Positions 1-5,791 of a stretch of DNA of 6,744 bases are shown piece by piece. The notes beneath the pieces are model-generated. The model saw nothing but the letters and a program-made list of their open reading frames with translations. It was not told the DNA's origin and did no database searches. The first letter of the stretch is position 1, and the number at the start of each line of letters is the position of its first letter. The position numbers and the translations under genes were made by a program. Origin of the DNA: Ruminococcaceae bacterium UBA5391 (GTDB lineage Bacteria; Bacillota; Clostridia; Oscillospirales; Acutalibacteraceae); contig DHOL01000056.1 in assembly GCA_002410755.1 (NCBI GenBank), forward strand, positions 25,298 through 32,041, given 5' to 3'.

Positions 1-195
1 TCGCGCGTCGCAACCATCAACGAAACCATGTGGACGGAACTGTTCCTCGAAAACCGCTCCGCGCTGGTAAAAGAGCTGGACACGCTTACCGGGCATATTA
101 CGGAAATCCGCGATGCGATTGCCTCAGGCAATGCAGAAGCTCTAAGCAGCCTGCTCCGCAAAGGCAGACTTATTAAGGAGGCACTGGGAGAATGA
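1..195 (+). CDS. tyrA: Prephenate dehydrogenase, C-terminal 64 residues (5' end outside window)
   Basis: The frame is open from base 1 to a TGA at 193-195, giving 64 residues that begin SRVATINETMWTELFLENRS. The pattern of a short N-E-x-M-W-x-E-L-F-x-x-N-R motif followed by an amphipathic helix ending in a leucine- and lysine-rich tail is typical of the C-terminal helical dimerisation domain of the TyrA family. These enzymes oxidatively decarboxylate prephenate to 4-hydroxyphenylpyruvate with NAD(P)+ in tyrosine synthesis. The NAD-binding Rossmann domain must lie upstream of the window. The protein ends without the C-terminal ACT domain found in some Firmicute TyrA proteins such as that of Bacillus subtilis. 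Its stop overlaps the aroB start (ATGA), and the next four genes belong to the same pathway, which supports the call. Whether prephenate or arogenate is the substrate cannot be told from this fragment. Confidence 0.85.
   Translation, partial: SRVATINETMWTELFLENRSALVKELDTLTGHITEIRDAIASGNAEALSSLLRKGRLIKEALGE
175..181 (+). promoter_or_regulatory. Ribosome binding site of aroB inside tyrA
   Basis: AAGGAGG lies 10 nt upstream of the ATG at 192 and within the tyrA coding sequence. It is a near-perfect anti-16S match and supports the ATG at 192 as the aroB start. A second purine run at 186-190 is too close to the start to be used. Confidence 0.75.
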
Positions 196-1250
196 CAACT
201 TTAACTGTACATACCTCTTCCCCTTATCAAATCCGAATCAGCCGCGGCTGCATCAGCCTGGCCGGAAAAGCCTGTGCGGATATTTTCCATCCCGGCTCGC
301 GCGCCGTTATCGTCTCAGATTCAAACGTCGCCCCGCTTTACGCACAGAAGGTCCTTTCTTCGCTCAAAGAGGCCGGCTTTGCCGCTTCACTTTTTGTTTT
401 TCCGGCCGGCGAAGGGCATAAACGTCTTTCTACAATCGAAACCATGTATTCCGCATTTGCAGGGCAGGGCCTGACACGCAGTGACTTTGCCGTGGCGCTC
501 GGCGGCGGCGTAACAGGAGATATGGCCGGCTTCGCCGCCGCGACGTGGCTGCGCGGAATCCGCTTTATCCAGATACCAACCTCGCTCCTTGCGCAGATCG
601 ATTCCTCCATCGGCGGAAAAACGGGGGTGGATACTGCCGAGGGAAAAAATCTTGTCGGCGCATTTCATCAGCCTTCGCTCGTCTTAATTGATCCGGATAC
701 GCTTTCAACGCTGTCGCCTCATTTCTTTGCAGACGGCATGGGGGAAGCCATCAAGCACGCATGTATTAAAAGCCGCCCGCTGTTTGATTTTATCTGTAGC
801 ACAGACGTGCGGAATGAGCTGGAGCGCTTTCTTCTGGAGAATCTCAAGATTAAGCGAGCCGCTGTAGAGCAGGATGAGTTTGACAACGGCGAACGCATGA
901 AGCTCAACTTTGGCCATACGTTTGGCCACGCACTTGAAAAGCTGTATGGTTACCGCGGGCTTTCCCACGGGGAAGCCGTCGGCATTGGCATGGTGATGAT
1001 GGCAAAGTGCGGAGAAGCAGCCGGTCTGACGGAACCGGGGACGGCGGATAAAATTTCCAGTGCGCTCAAAAAATACGGTCTTCCGGTGGACGACCGCGCA
1101 GACATCAACAGCATCATTGAAACCGCCATGCTGGACAAAAAAGTCCGTGGCAATGTCATCCATCTCGTGATGCTTAAAAGGATCGGCGAGAGCTTTCTCT
1201 ACCCCGCCGACCGGAAACGTCTGCTGGAATTGACGGAGGTTCTGAGATGA
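192..1250 (+). CDS. aroB: 3-Dehydroquinate synthase
   Basis: This 352-residue cytoplasmic enzyme converts DAHP to 3-dehydroquinate, the second step of the shikimate pathway, using NAD+ and a divalent metal. The length is normal for the family (about 340-370). The NAD-site motif PAGEGHK is at residues 71-77, and the glycine-rich GGGVTGDMAGF begins at 104. The PTSLLAQIDSSIGGKTGVD signature spans 129-147. Expected metal ligands are present: E185 in GMGEAIKH, H242 in NFGHTFGH and H259 in LSHGEAV; the 17-residue gap between the two histidines matches characterised enzymes. The start overlaps the tyrA stop in ATGA and has a strong upstream RBS; the stop overlaps the aroA start in the same way, implying translational coupling. 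No key residue appears to be missing, so the enzyme should be active. Confidence 0.97.
   Translation: MTTLTVHTSSPYQIRISRGCISLAGKACADIFHPGSRAVIVSDSNVAPLYAQKVLSSLKEAGFAASLFVFPAGEGHKRLSTIETMYSAFAGQGLTRSDFAVALGGGVTGDMAGFAAATWLRGIRFIQIPTSLLAQIDSSIGGKTGVDTAEGKNLVGAFHQPSLVLIDPDTLSTLSPHFFADGMGEAIKHACIKSRPLFDFICSTDVRNELERFLLENLKIKRAAVEQDEFDNGERMKLNFGHTFGHALEKLYGYRGLSHGEAVGIGMVMMAKCGEAAGLTEPGTADKISSALKKYGLPVDDRADINSIIETAMLDKKVRGNVIHLVMLKRIGESFLYPADRKRLLELTEVLR
1235..1240 (+). promoter_or_regulatory. Ribosome binding site of aroA inside aroB
   Basis: GGAGGT lies 6 nt before the ATG at 1247, within the last aroB codons. It supports the short N-terminus chosen for AroA, in which the phosphoenolpyruvate-site motif PLSKSETHR starts at residue 18. 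Confidence 0.75.
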
Positions 1251-2482
1251 GCTGTGTGCGGCTCCTCCCCGCCTGCCTTTCGGGAAGGGTTTCCGTTCCC
1301 CTTTCTAAAAGCGAAACGCACCGTGCTTTAATCTGTTCAGCGCTTGCCGGCCAGAAAAAAATTTTGCCGCACGGCGAACCGCTCAGCGACGACATTCTTG
1401 CGACGCAGGATTCTCTGAAATCCCTGCTTTCTTCCCGCGGGGAACCTGTAACAGTAAACTGCCGGGAATCCGGCTCCACTCTGCGCTTCCTGATTCCGCT
1501 CGCCGCGGCGCTCGGAGTCCCCGCCGTATTCATTGGGCAGGGGAGGCTCTCGGAGCGTCCGCTCAGCGTTTATTTTAATTGTCTCCCAGAGCACGGTGTC
1601 CGCTTTTCGCGGGGGACAGGGAACCTTTCGCTCCGCGTGGAAGGCAGACTGCTGTCCGGAAAATTCCGCCTGCCCGGCAATGTTAGTTCCCAATTTGTCA
1701 CCGGCCTCCTGCTTTCGCTTCCGCTCCTTCCGGGCAACAGTGAGATTCTTCTGACTTCACCGCTCGGCTCGGCTCCCTATGTTGACTTGACGCTGCGCGT
1801 CATGCGGGCATTTGGCGTTTCAGTGGAGCAGACGGGAACCGGGTGGCTGATTCGCGGAAACCAGAAATACCGCCCAAACCCCGGTTTTCAGATTGAGCGG
1901 GACTGGTCTCAGGCGGCATTTTTTCTTGCGGCAGGGACGCTCGGCGGACATATTGAGCTGCCTAACCTCAATCCGGATTCCTGTCAGGGAGACCGGGCTG
2001 CGGAAGAGCTTTTCCGCAGCTTTGGAGCGGAAATTTCGTGGCAGGGCAGAACCCTATCGGTAGGGCCCGGCCCGCTCCCGGATACCGTCCCGGAAATCAA
2101 CGCAGAACAGATTCCGGACCTTGTTCCGGCCCTTGCGGCTACTGCGGCGCTTCTTCCGGGGCGGGAAACCGTCATTTCCCACGCCGGCCGCCTACGCCTT
2201 AAGGAAAGCGACCGGCTTTCGGCCCTTTCCGACGGGCTTTGCGCTCTCGGCGGCAAGGTCAGCGAAGAGCCGGAAGGGCTTGTGATTCACGGTGTGGAAC
2301 GTCTGCGCGGCGGACAGGCGGAAGGGAGAAACGACCACCGCATTGTAATGGCGCTTTCCGTTGCTGCGCTGCGCGCAGAAAGCGGGACAGTCCTCACGGA
2401 CGCTGAAAGTGTCCGGAAGAGCTACCCGGATTTTTTCAGGGACTATAACCGACTGGGAGGGAAAGCATATGAGCTGGGGTAA
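1247..2482 (+). CDS. aroA: 3-Phosphoshikimate 1-carboxyvinyltransferase (EPSP synthase)
   Basis: This 411-residue cytoplasmic enzyme joins phosphoenolpyruvate to shikimate-3-phosphate to give EPSP; it is the target of glyphosate. Recognisable motifs by residue: PLSKSETHRALI 18-29 (K21, S22, R26), ESGSTLRF 74-81, SSQFVTGLLLSLPLL 147-161, DWSQAAFFLAAG 219-230, IPDLVPALA 289-297 with catalytic D291, RLKESDRL 317-324 with E320 and R323, NDHR 362-365 and RKSYPDFF 390-397 with K391. These line up with Escherichia coli K22, S23, R27, D313, E341, R344, R386 and K411, so the catalytic set looks intact. The length is slightly below the usual 425-450. The motif that is NAGTAMRP in E. coli differs here (E, S, G, S, T, L, R, F), which puts the protein outside the classical glyphosate-sensitive pattern. 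It overlaps aroB by 4 nt and aroC by 14 nt. Confidence 0.96.
   Translation: MSCVRLLPACLSGRVSVPLSKSETHRALICSALAGQKKILPHGEPLSDDILATQDSLKSLLSSRGEPVTVNCRESGSTLRFLIPLAAALGVPAVFIGQGRLSERPLSVYFNCLPEHGVRFSRGTGNLSLRVEGRLLSGKFRLPGNVSSQFVTGLLLSLPLLPGNSEILLTSPLGSAPYVDLTLRVMRAFGVSVEQTGTGWLIRGNQKYRPNPGFQIERDWSQAAFFLAAGTLGGHIELPNLNPDSCQGDRAAEELFRSFGAEISWQGRTLSVGPGPLPDTVPEINAEQIPDLVPALAATAALLPGRETVISHAGRLRLKESDRLSALSDGLCALGGKVSEEPEGLVIHGVERLRGGQAEGRNDHRIVMALSVAALRAESGTVLTDAESVRKSYPDFFRDYNRLGGKAYELG
2456..2460 (+). promoter_or_regulatory. Ribosome binding site deciding the aroC start
   Basis: GGAGG (within a GGGAGGG run) lies 8 nt upstream of the ATG at 2469. It fixes the aroC start inside the end of aroA. 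A longer in-frame opening from 2361 is possible, but it only reads aroA sequence out of frame and lacks family homology. Confidence 0.75.
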
Positions 2483-3566
2483 TACCCTGAAGCTGACGAT
2501 TTTTGGAGAAAGCCACGGGGCTGCAATCGGTGCGGTGCTGGAAGGCCTTCCCGCGGGCGAGACGGTCAATATGGACGGAATCCTGGAACAGATGGCACGG
2601 CGTGCGCCGGGAAAGGACCTTTCCTCCACGCCGCGGAAAGAAAACGACAGGCCGGAAATCCTCAGCGGCATTTTAAACAGGAAGACAACGGGTGCACCGC
2701 TCTGCGCCGTGATTGCAAATACGGACATCCATTCTTCCGACTATGCGGAGCTGAGGAATATCCCACGGCCGGGCCATGCGGATTACCCGGCGCTCCTCCG
2801 CTACCACGGCTTTAACGATATGCGCGGCGGCGGCCGGTTCTCCGGAAGGATGACGGCGCCGCTCGTGTTTTCCGGTGCCGTCTGCCGGCAGATTCTGAAA
2901 CGGCGCGGCATTTCCATCGGGGCACATGTCCTTACCATACACGGCGTCCGCGATACGCCATTTAACCCGGTGACAGTCTCGGCTGGCCTTCTTGACAGGC
3001 TTTCCACCTGCTGTTTCCCGACCGTAAGCCCTGAAGCAGAAACAGCCATGCGCGCGGAAATTGAATCCGCGCGCCAGTCGCTCAACAGTGTCGGCGGAAT
3101 TGTAGAATGCGCAGCAACGGGACTTCCCGCCGGCGCAGGCGGCCCGCTTACGGAAGGCGTCGAGTCGCTGCTCTCGCCGCTGCTTTTTGCCATTCCGGCA
3201 TGTAAGGGTGTGGAATTTGGCGCAGGTTTCGGTGCGGCAGACCTTTTTGGCAGTGAAGATAACGATTCCTATTATTTTGACGGTGAAACCGTGAAAACGC
3301 GCACAAACAATGCCGGCGGGATTCTCGGAGGAATTACAACAGGAATGCCTCTTATATTCCGCACGGTGTTTAAACCCACTCCTTCCATTGCAAAGGAGCA
3401 GGACAGCGTAGATCTGGCAGAACGGAAAAATACGAAGCTTGCCGTTCATGGCCGCCACGATCCCTGCATTGTACCGCGTGCAGTGGCGGCTGTGGAATCG
3501 GCTGCCGCAGTTTGCCTGCTTGACCTGATGCTTACTTATCATCTTATTGGAGGAGAAAGAACATGA
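2469..3566 (+). CDS. aroC: Chorismate synthase
   Basis: This 365-residue enzyme uses reduced FMN to eliminate phosphate from EPSP, giving chorismate, the branch-point compound for aromatic amino acids. The true N-terminus is MSWGNTLKLTIFGESHG, the canonical family start, and its ATG at 2469 overlaps the last 14 nt of aroA. Signatures by residue: GESHG 13-17 (catalytic H16), RPGHADYP 100-107 (second catalytic H103), DMRGGGRFSGR 117-127, GGIVEC 209-214, KGVEFG 246-251, NAGGILGGITTGMP 281-294 and GRHDPCIVPRA 328-338. Length is normal (about 350-390). No separate flavin reductase domain is fused, so reduced FMN must come from elsewhere, as in most bacterial enzymes. The TGA overlaps the pheA start in ATGA. 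No missing residues are seen and activity is expected. Confidence 0.97.
   Translation: MSWGNTLKLTIFGESHGAAIGAVLEGLPAGETVNMDGILEQMARRAPGKDLSSTPRKENDRPEILSGILNRKTTGAPLCAVIANTDIHSSDYAELRNIPRPGHADYPALLRYHGFNDMRGGGRFSGRMTAPLVFSGAVCRQILKRRGISIGAHVLTIHGVRDTPFNPVTVSAGLLDRLSTCCFPTVSPEAETAMRAEIESARQSLNSVGGIVECAATGLPAGAGGPLTEGVESLLSPLLFAIPACKGVEFGAGFGAADLFGSEDNDSYYFDGETVKTRTNNAGGILGGITTGMPLIFRTVFKPTPSIAKEQDSVDLAERKNTKLAVHGRHDPCIVPRAVAAVESAAAVCLLDLMLTYHLIGGERT
3549..3555 (+). promoter_or_regulatory. Ribosome binding site of pheA inside aroC
   Basis: GGAGGAG lies in the last aroC codons; its GGAGG core (3549-3553) is 9 nt before the ATG at 3563. It supports the pheA start, with the chorismate mutase helix beginning at residue 3. 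Confidence 0.75.
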
Positions 3567-4675
3567 CGCTTGAGGATATCCGCAGGGAAATTGATGGAAT
3601 CGACTCCCAGCTTCTTCCGCTCTTTTTGCAGCGTATGAAATGTGCTGAAAAAGTTGCCGCCGTTAAAAAAGCAAAAGGCCTGCCAGTTCTGAACGAAGGG
3701 CGGGAACGGCAGATTCTCAACCGGATTTCCGCTAAAGCCGGGATATACGGCGGTGAAGCGCGTATCCTGTACGCCAATATGATGGCAATGAGCCGGGCGG
3801 TGCAGCACCGTCTGCTCGGCAGCGGCGGGCTGCTGCGCAAGACTGTGGAAGGCGCTTCGCGTGAGGCACCCAAGGCGGGCGTTGTCGGATGTCTCGGAGA
3901 AAAAGGGTCTTTTTCCCATGAAGCCATGCAACAACTTTATCCAGGTGCAAAGCCTCTTTTCTTCCCCGATTTTCCAGCAATCTTTGCAGCAGTAGAAAAT
4001 GGGAGCGCAGACCTCGGTGTACTGCCGGTGGAAAATTCCTCGGCAGGCAGTGTGGCTGAGGTGTATGACCTCATCTTAAAATACCGCTTCTCCATTCTTG
4101 GTGCACTGAGTCTTCCCATCCGCCACTGCCTTGCTTCGGCGGAATCCGGGACAGAGCAAATCCGCATGGTCTATTCCCACCCGCAGGCCCTGCGGCAATG
4201 TTCGGGATTCCTTTCCCGCAGCGGGTGGGAAACAAAGGCATGCTCCAGTACGACGGAAGCGGCGCATCTTGCGGAACATCCCGGCGTGGGGGCAGTCTGT
4301 TCCACCTGCGCGGCAAAAGAACACGGCCTTTCCATCCTTGCACAGGATATCCAGAACGTAAGCGGAAACCGCACGCGGTTCATTGCAATCGGGAAAAAAT
4401 TGTATCTTCCGCAGGACGCGGACAAAATCAGCGTCTGCTTTGCCCTGCCCCACCGCACCGGCACGCTTTATGGGGCGCTTGCCCGCTTCGCCGCAGCAGG
4501 GCTCAACCTGACGAAGATTGAGTCGCGTCCAATTCCCGGTAGGAACTTTGAGTACGATTTTTACCTCGATTTCTCCGGGAACGTGTACGACGCAAAAACA
4601 TTTGACCTGCTCTGCGCCCTGTCCGACGAGCTGCCGCGCTTTACCTTTCTAGGGAACTACCGGGAGGATTCCTGA
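3563..4675 (+). CDS. pheA: Bifunctional chorismate mutase / prephenate dehydratase (P-protein) with ACT domain
   Basis: This 370-residue fusion converts chorismate to prephenate and then to phenylpyruvate, committing carbon to phenylalanine. An AroQ-type chorismate mutase domain covers about residues 1-88. Aligning by hand to the E. coli P-protein, R7, R24, K35, R47, E48, S77 and Q81 match the active-site R11, R28, K39, R51, E52, S84 and Q88. The prephenate dehydratase domain covers about 105-280, with GEKGSFSHEA 112-121, LPVENSSAGSV 154-164, SHPQAL 205-210 and the catalytic TRF at 271-273. A C-terminal ACT domain (about 287-368) carries GAL at 304-306 and ESRP at 320-323, the motifs that bind phenylalanine for feedback inhibition in this family. 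Length and domain order match typical P-proteins (about 370-390). The gene is coupled to aroC by ATGA, is the last gene of the operon seen here, and its final 19 nt overlap convergent prmA. Confidence 0.97.
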   Translation: MTLEDIRREIDGIDSQLLPLFLQRMKCAEKVAAVKKAKGLPVLNEGRERQILNRISAKAGIYGGEARILYANMMAMSRAVQHRLLGSGGLLRKTVEGASREAPKAGVVGCLGEKGSFSHEAMQQLYPGAKPLFFPDFPAIFAAVENGSADLGVLPVENSSAGSVAEVYDLILKYRFSILGALSLPIRHCLASAESGTEQIRMVYSHPQALRQCSGFLSRSGWETKACSSTTEAAHLAEHPGVGAVCSTCAAKEHGLSILAQDIQNVSGNRTRFIAIGKKLYLPQDADKISVCFALPHRTGTLYGALARFAAAGLNLTKIESRPIPGRNFEYDFYLDFSGNVYDAKTFDLLCALSDELPRFTFLGNYREDS

Positions 4676-5586
4676 AGAGTTGCAGAAAGCGCAACCCATC
4701 CTTTTTCCGCACGGCGGGAAAGGATGCGGAATTTCCCGGCGAGTGCGCTCCGCACATCCCGTTCGCGCTCCTCGATAATACCGCTGAAAATACAGACGGC
4801 ATCCGGCGTAAGGTGCTGTTCCAGATGCTTTGACAGCTCAATGACGGCGTCTGCGACGATATTCGCCATGACAAATTCAAATTTTCCCTCCACTTTGTCG
4901 GTCAGGCTGCCGCAGATACCCGTAAAACGGTCTGCAACATGGTTCCGTACCGCATTCTGGCCAGCAGTCTTTACGGCAAGCGGATCAATATCGACACCGA
5001 CGGCGCTTTTTGCGCCGAGCAGCAGGCCCGCAATACTGAGGATACCGCTGCCGCAGCCTACATCCAGCATAGTGCAGCCGGGTTTTACGGATTTCTCCAG
5101 CATCTCAAGGCATAAACGCGTGGTTTCATGCTTCCCTGTGCCAAATGCAATCCCCGGCTCAAGGTCGAGTACGATGCGCCCCTCTGAGTCTTTTGCCTGT
5201 TCCCAGTCTGGGCAAATCAGGAGTTTTTCCCCAACTTTAAGCGGATGAAAATATTTTTTCCAGTTGTTAATCCAGTCCTCCTGCCTGCAAATGTCCGTTT
5301 TAATTGTATTCCGGATTCCCGCTGCGGCATACCGTTCTGTGAGAAATGAAACCGCCTCGGCAGGATTGTCTTTCGGGCTGACATAAACATGGATGACCGC
5401 CTTTGAGCGGTCTTTTTTCATAAGTTTATCATCAATAAGGTCAACATGAGCAACTGCCTCAACTTCTTGATTCAGGTGGGAATAATCTTCAATATAGATT
5501 CCCCATGGGACCGTCATATTGGCAATCGCAGACGCAAGGTCTGCATTTTTTGCATCCACCGTGATTTTAACTTCCGTCCAGTCCAT
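4657..5586 (-). CDS. prmA: Ribosomal protein L11 methyltransferase
   Basis: This 309-residue cytoplasmic enzyme is predicted to transfer methyl groups from S-adenosylmethionine to ribosomal protein L11. The N-terminal part (about 1-95) resembles the L11-recognition domain and is followed by the linker motif WINNWKKYFHPLKVG (105-119). The methyltransferase domain carries the family signature PGIAFGTGKHETT (144-156), SAM motif I LDVGCGSG (174-181), the acidic GVDIDP (197-202) and NIVA (242-245), close to the usual NILA of PrmA. Length fits the family (about 290-315). The ATG at 5584-5586 has an AAGGAGA Shine-Dalgarno 7 nt upstream. A TAG at 4657-4659 ends the gene 16 nt inside the pheA coding strand, so the genes converge with overlap. 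The rsmE gene that often follows prmA in Firmicutes is absent, so the gene appears monocistronic here. Confidence 0.95.
   Translation of the reverse strand: MDWTEVKITVDAKNADLASAIANMTVPWGIYIEDYSHLNQEVEAVAHVDLIDDKLMKKDRSKAVIHVYVSPKDNPAEAVSFLTERYAAAGIRNTIKTDICRQEDWINNWKKYFHPLKVGEKLLICPDWEQAKDSEGRIVLDLEPGIAFGTGKHETTRLCLEMLEKSVKPGCTMLDVGCGSGILSIAGLLLGAKSAVGVDIDPLAVKTAGQNAVRNHVADRFTGICGSLTDKVEGKFEFVMANIVADAVIELSKHLEQHLTPDAVCIFSGIIEERERDVRSALAGKFRILSRRAEKGWVALSATLQESSR
4679..4695 (+). other. Short hairpin just after the pheA stop (weak terminator candidate)
   Basis: GTTGC at 4679-4683 pairs with GCAAC at 4691-4695 around a 7-nt loop, 3 nt past the pheA TGA. A five-T run follows at 4702-4706, six bases after the stem. 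The stem is only 5 bp and the T run is displaced, so as an intrinsic terminator for the aromatic operon it is weak. It also lies in the 3' end of prmA coding sequence. Confidence 0.2.
4697..4726. other. Stable hairpin between converging pheA and prmA, inside prmA coding sequence
   Basis: The eight bases 4697-4704 are perfectly complementary to 4719-4726. Inside them CCGC at 4707-4710 pairs with GCGG at 4714-4717 around a 3-nt loop, with a small 2x1 internal loop between the two stems. This makes a 12-bp stem beginning 21 nt after the pheA stop. No T run follows on either strand, so it is not a classic intrinsic terminator. It could protect the 3' end of the aromatic operon mRNA or pause polymerase, or be a by-product of the prmA codons for residues 287-296. 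A role is inference. Confidence 0.35.
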
Positions 5587-5593
5587 TTGCCTG

Positions 5594-5600
5594 TCTCCTT
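5594..5600 (-). promoter_or_regulatory. Ribosome binding site of prmA
   Basis: On the minus strand AAGGAGA lies 7 nt before the ATG at 5584-5586. It sets the prmA start. Another minus-strand ATG at 5606-5608 is out of frame with the PrmA protein and is ignored. Confidence 0.75.
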
Positions 5601-5722
5601 TTTTTCATTTGGCACAGCCGCGGCCGGAAAATTCCTGTCGGACTTTAAAATGCGGTGCCTTCCGCAAAATGTTCCCGTTTCCCCAAAGGTTTCCTGCCCA
5701 TCCTAAAACAGTCACGCGTGAA

Positions 5723-5752
5723 ATTATAGATTTATTCCGGGTTTTCTGCGAA
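5723..5752 (-). promoter_or_regulatory. Probable sigma-A-type promoter of prmA
   Basis: Reading the minus strand, a perfect TATAAT occupies 5728-5723 and is preceded after an 18-nt spacer by TTCGCA (5752-5747), a 4 of 6 match to TTGACA. Transcription would begin near 5716, leaving a leader of about 130 nt before the prmA start. I recognised no known riboswitch or leader peptide in that leader; it contains a small TGCGG/CCGCA hairpin. The perfect -10 in an otherwise fairly GC-rich region is the main support; the -35 is weak. Confidence 0.45.
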
Positions 5753-5776
5753 TACATTTGACTATCACAGAAAATC

Positions 5777-5782
5777 AGGGTG
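5777..5782 (+). promoter_or_regulatory. Ribosome binding site of the flippase gene
   Basis: AGGGTG lies 9 nt before the ATG at 5792 and is a moderate Shine-Dalgarno match, weaker than those of the aromatic operon. Its GTG (5780-5782) is itself an in-frame alternative start that would add four residues (V/M, K, A, K), but no good RBS precedes it. Confidence 0.45.
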
Positions 5783-5791
5783 AAAGCCAAA

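Larger units (their letters stand above)
5587..5791. other. Divergent intergenic region between prmA and the flippase gene
   Basis: These 205 nt are the only real intergenic gap in the window and must hold the control elements of both divergent genes. AT-rich sequence is concentrated at about 5720-5775. It contains the prmA promoter candidate on the minus strand and, on the plus strand, AATACATT (5751-5758) and TTGACT (5758-5763) as poorly supported promoter pieces for the flippase gene. No tRNA, known riboswitch, inverted-repeat operator or insertion remnant was recognised. Confidence 0.7.

Noticed and set aside
705..1163. 152-residue minus-strand frame opposite aroB
   Set aside because: Antisense to a complete aroB with all active-site motifs; no RBS or domain was recognised.
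2361..2468. In-frame N-terminal extension of aroC starting at 2361
   Set aside because: It reads through aroA out of frame, lacks chorismate synthase homology, and the canonical MSWGNT start with a good RBS is at 2469.
2673..3542. 289-residue open frame on the minus strand opposite aroC
   Set aside because: It lies wholly antisense to a clear chorismate synthase gene, has biased composition rich in Cys, Arg and His, and shows no recognisable domain. It is a by-product of the GC-rich codon pattern.
5758..5786. TTGACT as a sigma-A -35 element for the flippase gene
   Set aside because: No acceptable -10 lies 16-18 nt downstream; the spot reads TGAAAG and falls on the RBS.
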